Below, in pieces: positions 60,091 to 64,000 of a stretch of DNA of 64,000 nt. Source of the DNA: Calliopum simillimum (taxonomy: Eukaryota; Arthropoda; Insecta; Diptera; Lauxaniidae); assembly GCA_951812925.1 (NCBI GenBank), contig OX638372.1:3038001-3102000 (forward strand), in the 5' to 3' direction. Positions within the stretch are counted from its first letter, which is position 1, and each line of letters opens with the position of its first letter. The translations under genes were made by a program, and so were the position numbers. The notes beneath the pieces were generated by a model that was given only the letters and a program-made list of their open reading frames with translations, searched no databases and had not been told where the DNA came from.

Positions 60091-62178
60091 TTTTCTGGGG
60101 CATTATTTACATCAATTGAAAGCGAATTTACTGCAAACTTTTCTCTTATAAGAACTGAAGATATTCCAGAGGATCCAAATGAAGAATCCTTTTTTTTTTT
60201 TTGTTTGCAATCCACCTTAACCTTCAACTATTCTTTAACTAGAGTGGAGTGACTCAGATAACGAGCCAGATAATAAACTAAAAGTAAGCGATAGAAGAAG
60301 AAGAAGCAGAAGCAGAAATAAAAGCAAAAAGTGACTTTTCGTTTTTGTTACTTTTATGGCAGCGTAAACTTTTACTTGAATCAACAAAATACTACTAAAC
60401 TTAATTTAGTAGTTGACTGCTAAAGTACGTTAAAAATGAATGCGAACCAAAGCGATGCGATTCGAATAAAAAGCGTAGAATGTTGACTGCTACTGATGTT
60501 GTTGTTGTTGCTGTTGGTTGAATGTTGTTGGATGTTGTTGAATGGTGAATGTTGAATGCGTGCTTCCGTTGCGCGTCCACTTCCGTCGTTGCTTTTATGT
60601 TGGCATCATTTATTTTGCTAGTTTTGCATTTATTTCGTGGCTTTCTTTGTTTGAGCCTTTTTTTCCCGCTTTTGCTTTGGCTTTTTGTTTTCTTTGTGTT
60701 GTTGTTGTAACTTTTGAAATTGACATGAAAATTTAATGTCAAAAATTTTATTTTCTTTCAGTTAATGGCAGAAATTTTTCATTTTTTTTTCCTTGTGTCT
60801 CACCCACCCCCGTCCTTATACGCATTTCTGTTTAAAGTTTAGATTAGAAAACTTGCCACTTTTACCAAAAGAAAACTTGGCACATTTCAGGGTATACCTA
60901 CCTACCTACTCTTTGTCTGAATTTTCGTTTTTGTTTTTTTTCCATTTCTTTTGTTATCACAATTTAGCTACTCACTACCACTCCACTGTTATAATTCGTT
61001 AAATTTTTCAACTTGAATTATAAATGAATCTCGCGTATCCAAAAGTTTGCAAATATTTTTCAAGGTTATTGCTTAGCAGCATTAGCAGAGCGCCGGAGTA
61101 AAAGAAAAAAAGTGGTTCTTCTCTTCTACGCATAAGCGCTCTAACAACAAAGTACCGTTAAGAATGGCACAAAGTTTTGCCATTTTTTCTTAACTTTTTT
61201 CCGGTTGTTCCACAAAAGTGTAGCAGAAAAAGTAGTAAGAAAGTACAATTTCAAGTAATTGACTTTGATAATTTGCACTTTTTATGTGGCTGCTGATGCG
61301 ATTTTATTTTCTGATTTTTTTTCTTTTTTATTCATTTTTTATTTCAATTTTAGAATCTGACGGTGTAGGTAACAAGTAGTGGAAGATTAGGTGCTGGATG
61401 ATGTCGAGAATTATATGCGTGCGTCTAGAGAGCTGCAGATGAACTGTTAAATTAATTTGTAAAGTTTTTACAAATGTGGCCATGTTGGACAATAGGATGA
61501 CAGGTTCAAATTGATAGTTTTGATTATAAAGGATTGGACAAAAATAGATTCGAAGGTGATGTATTCCACCTTTAATATAAATTGAGTTAGCAACTGATTT
61601 TGGATCCCATTTTTAAATATTATCAAATGTCTAGCAATTCCTAGTAAATTTTGAGCTTAGTTTTACCTTTAGGAAGGTAAAAATTTGAATTCAGAAATTT
61701 TTACAAAATCGAACTTATGTTGCTATAACTCAGATAATTGTAATCAAATCATAAGAATCATAGAAAATTTGATCTTAAAAATGTTGCAATTGCACTATTG
61801 TCTTGTGTTAACTGTAAAACCACATTTTCCGCATTTTTTTATCTGGTTTTGCAAATAACGGCCTTGGTAACTAAGTAACTAAGATAATCCGATATACGAA
61901 AGATTCTTTTTGATGGATACCGACTTTTCCTTTTGAACGATAAGTGGATGCTAAGTAAGGCAAAAATGTGTGTTAGAGAATAACTGAATAATCTTCTTCA
62001 TTGCATTTATTGCCCCGAACATTATTGATGGTATGATTTCATTTTTTGGAAGAATATTCATACAATGTAATGTGGCAGACTTTGTATGTTATATAACACG
62101 AAAACCACACTATTTTTAACAAACCATTGTAAGAAAGAAATATGTATCTCGAGGAACTTAATTATATAGAAACAGTTA
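60091..62178. other. Non-coding stretch with simple repeats
   Basis: TGTTGT runs at about 60494-60540 and GAAGAAG-type runs at 60295-60315. The frame 60401-60742 (minus) reflects these repeats. No gene is supported. Confidence 0.4.
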
Positions 62179-63325
62179 CACTCAGACAAAAAAGATTCTT
62201 AAAACAACAATTTTTCGTTCTTAAAAAATTGTGATTGCTAGATTGTTGAAATTAATACTTTATTCTTAAATCAACAACTTAAATTTTTGATGCATTTGTC
62301 ATATAATATTTTAAAATTCAAAACTTCAATTCAGTGTATTTTAGAATAATTTGAAATAAGTTTGCAGGCAAAAAGGTACGAAAATTTTTCCACAAAAACC
62401 TCAATATAAAAGCGAAAATATTTTTAATTTTTAGAAAATTGCTATTGAAGTCTTTTCATTTTAAGTAAAAACGAAAATCCCGCAAGATATCATTTTACGC
62501 CCCACCGTTAATATTCGCCAACGCTTCTATCTGTAGATTTCTCATCCATCTTGATGTTTCTTGCCTGATTCATTAAGAGTTCGGACATTCCAAGTAGCAA
62601 TGTCTGTTCGTTTCTCACTTTTTTTTTTGAAGAACAATGATGGTTCTAATTATGGATGATTCCTTCGCCTAAAAATCCGATATGCATGCTGCCGAGATAA
62701 GCTTGATCCAGTAATCAGATGCTATGTGTAAACGAGATCAAGTTACTCAAATTAAAGAGTTCCGAGTTCATTTTTCGGAAATCGCCAACAAAGTTTGTCG
62801 CCAAGCTTTTCCCAAGAAAGTCGTGGAGAGAAAACAAGACCATCCGAAAGGATGCAAACCTTTTAATTTCCCAATTTTTCCTGCAGGAACTACAAGACTA
62901 TACATACATATACTATATATCTTACGTCTTTTATTGCAAATAAGGTTTATCTGCTAGAAGTACTGTTATATGCTTGTCAATTTGCTTAATGTTTTAAAAT
63001 AAGCTGCAAATGTACCTATATAAGTACATATAAAAAAACATTTCAATTGCCATTTATTCTTTGATCAATTATATCATTCTTAAATATTATTGACAATTTT
63101 GCTTTTAAAACAACAATTTCCATTTTTAAAATTTCAACAACTTTTTGTTTTTGAAACAACAATTTTCGTTTTTGAACTTTCAACAACTTTTTACTTGATT
63201 GAAAAATTTTCTATTTCAGTTTCGTTTTTTGAAACAAGAGAAAAAGTTGTTGAGAAGATTTTAACCAACAAAAATACTTAAATCAAAACATTAAGATGTT
63301 AAAAATACAATTTTTTTGCCTGAGT
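62179..63325. mobile_element. Possible TIR element, ACTCAGRCAAAAAA ends
   Basis: 'ACTCAGACAAAAAA' at 62180-62193 is mirrored by 'TTTTTTGCCTGAGT' at about 63312-63325, with TA outside both. Near the right end a unit containing 'aaacaacaattt' and 'tcaacaactttt' is repeated about 47 bp apart (63107-63205), and a related unit lies near the left end. No transposase is evident. Confidence 0.4.
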
Positions 63326-64000
63326 ATATAATTTGGAAAAATTCTGGAAGATACTCCATCAAATTCTAGCCATTAGTTCAAATCTATTGTACTTTTAAAA
63401 TATTTGTAGTCAATTTTGGAACGATTCTGAAAGGTTCTGAATTTAAAGTAGCTTTTTAGCATTTGGACGTAGCCTTTAAAAATTCACTTTATTTCATTCT
63501 TTGATCCTATTGCTATTTTTTTTTTTTTTATTAATGCAAATTAATCGATACGATTTTCCTACATTTTCTCATGTGCTTTAAAGAACCTTTTGTACATTCC
63601 AATATACCGCATTTGTGGAGGGGCATCATGCTGTATGCCTCACCGCTTGAGCATTTGAAAGCATTTTACATACCTTTGCTGTTGGTATTTTCTTTAGCTG
63701 CTGCTGCTGCCATTGCTGTTGCTGTTGCTTTGCATTAAGTTGCAAAAACTATTTAGTTACTGAATGAATGTTTAATCCTTTTGCTTTGTTGCTTTACCTT
63801 TACGTTGTTTCGGTTTCGTTTACCTTTGGCTTTTACTTTGCTACCTACCCTTATCCATGCACTCGTCGGTTATGTTCATTATATATGTATGAGTACCTAT
63901 GTAAATGTAATTGTACATTCGAGAGTGTGTGTGTGCATTGTATCGATTGTTCAATGACGAGTCAAAATCGTCGTTATGAAGAAGCTAAAATTTAACTGCT
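63326..64000. other. Non-coding stretch to window end
   Basis: Interrupted CTG/GTTGCT repeats at 63697-63730. The last frame (63768-63995) has no recognisable domain. Confidence 0.4.

Overview
The window is AT-rich animal DNA, most likely from a higher fly (Drosophila- or tephritid-like). This is inferred from opa-type CAA/CAG runs, long intron-like stretches without coding, and a repeat content of Ty3/gypsy LTR retrotransposons, piggyBac-type elements and foldback elements. I recognise no host protein-coding exon. Every long open frame belongs to a transposable element.

Positions 1-26420 are non-coding, probably intergenic or intronic. They hold a 1.6-kb foldback element with an 8-bp target duplication (2405-4040), small terminal-inverted-repeat elements including a 116-bp piggyBac-type MITE (6361-6476), a decayed non-LTR reverse transcriptase (about 7930-8243), a chain of palindromes (12803-14920) and a 1.2-kb palindrome built of sub-repeats (21453-22673).

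Positions 26421-47956 are one nested transposon cluster. The base layer, element A, is an mdg3/micropia-like Ty3/gypsy element on the minus strand: 272-bp LTRs, 4-bp duplication GACA, displaced tRNA-Leu primer site, and a single gag-pol frame whose start codon lies inside the LTR. Four elements have landed in it. Element O (27260-39550) is a young, apparently intact Osvaldo/Ulysses-like element with 3.2-kb LTRs, a tRNA-Lys primer site, duplication CATC, and a Gag that begins with a complete RING-H2 finger. A deleted piggyBac-type element (39577-40956) sits at TTAA. Element B (42984-45540) has identical 176-bp LTRs, duplication CAGTG and a tRNA-Ser primer site, but its gag-pol segment is inverted between the LTRs. 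A 142-bp hairpin MITE sits in A's 5' LTR. With the inserts discounted, A is about 5.1 kb.

Two points stand out. A's 3' untranslated region carries seven tandem stem-loops with a constant 7-nt loop (sense GGATAGA) and changing stems; every wobble pair is G-U only when read on the element's sense strand, which points to a selected RNA structure. Second, the RING-H2-Gag fusion in O keeps all zinc ligands and the residues typical of ubiquitin ligases.

Positions 47957-51538 are rich in CAA/CAG and may be a long 5' untranslated exon of a host gene on the plus strand, ending at an ATG directly followed by a GTAAGT donor. Positions 51539-64000 look like intron with more palindromic elements, notably a 2.05-kb one (54682-56735) carrying six same-direction copies of a 14-bp motif.
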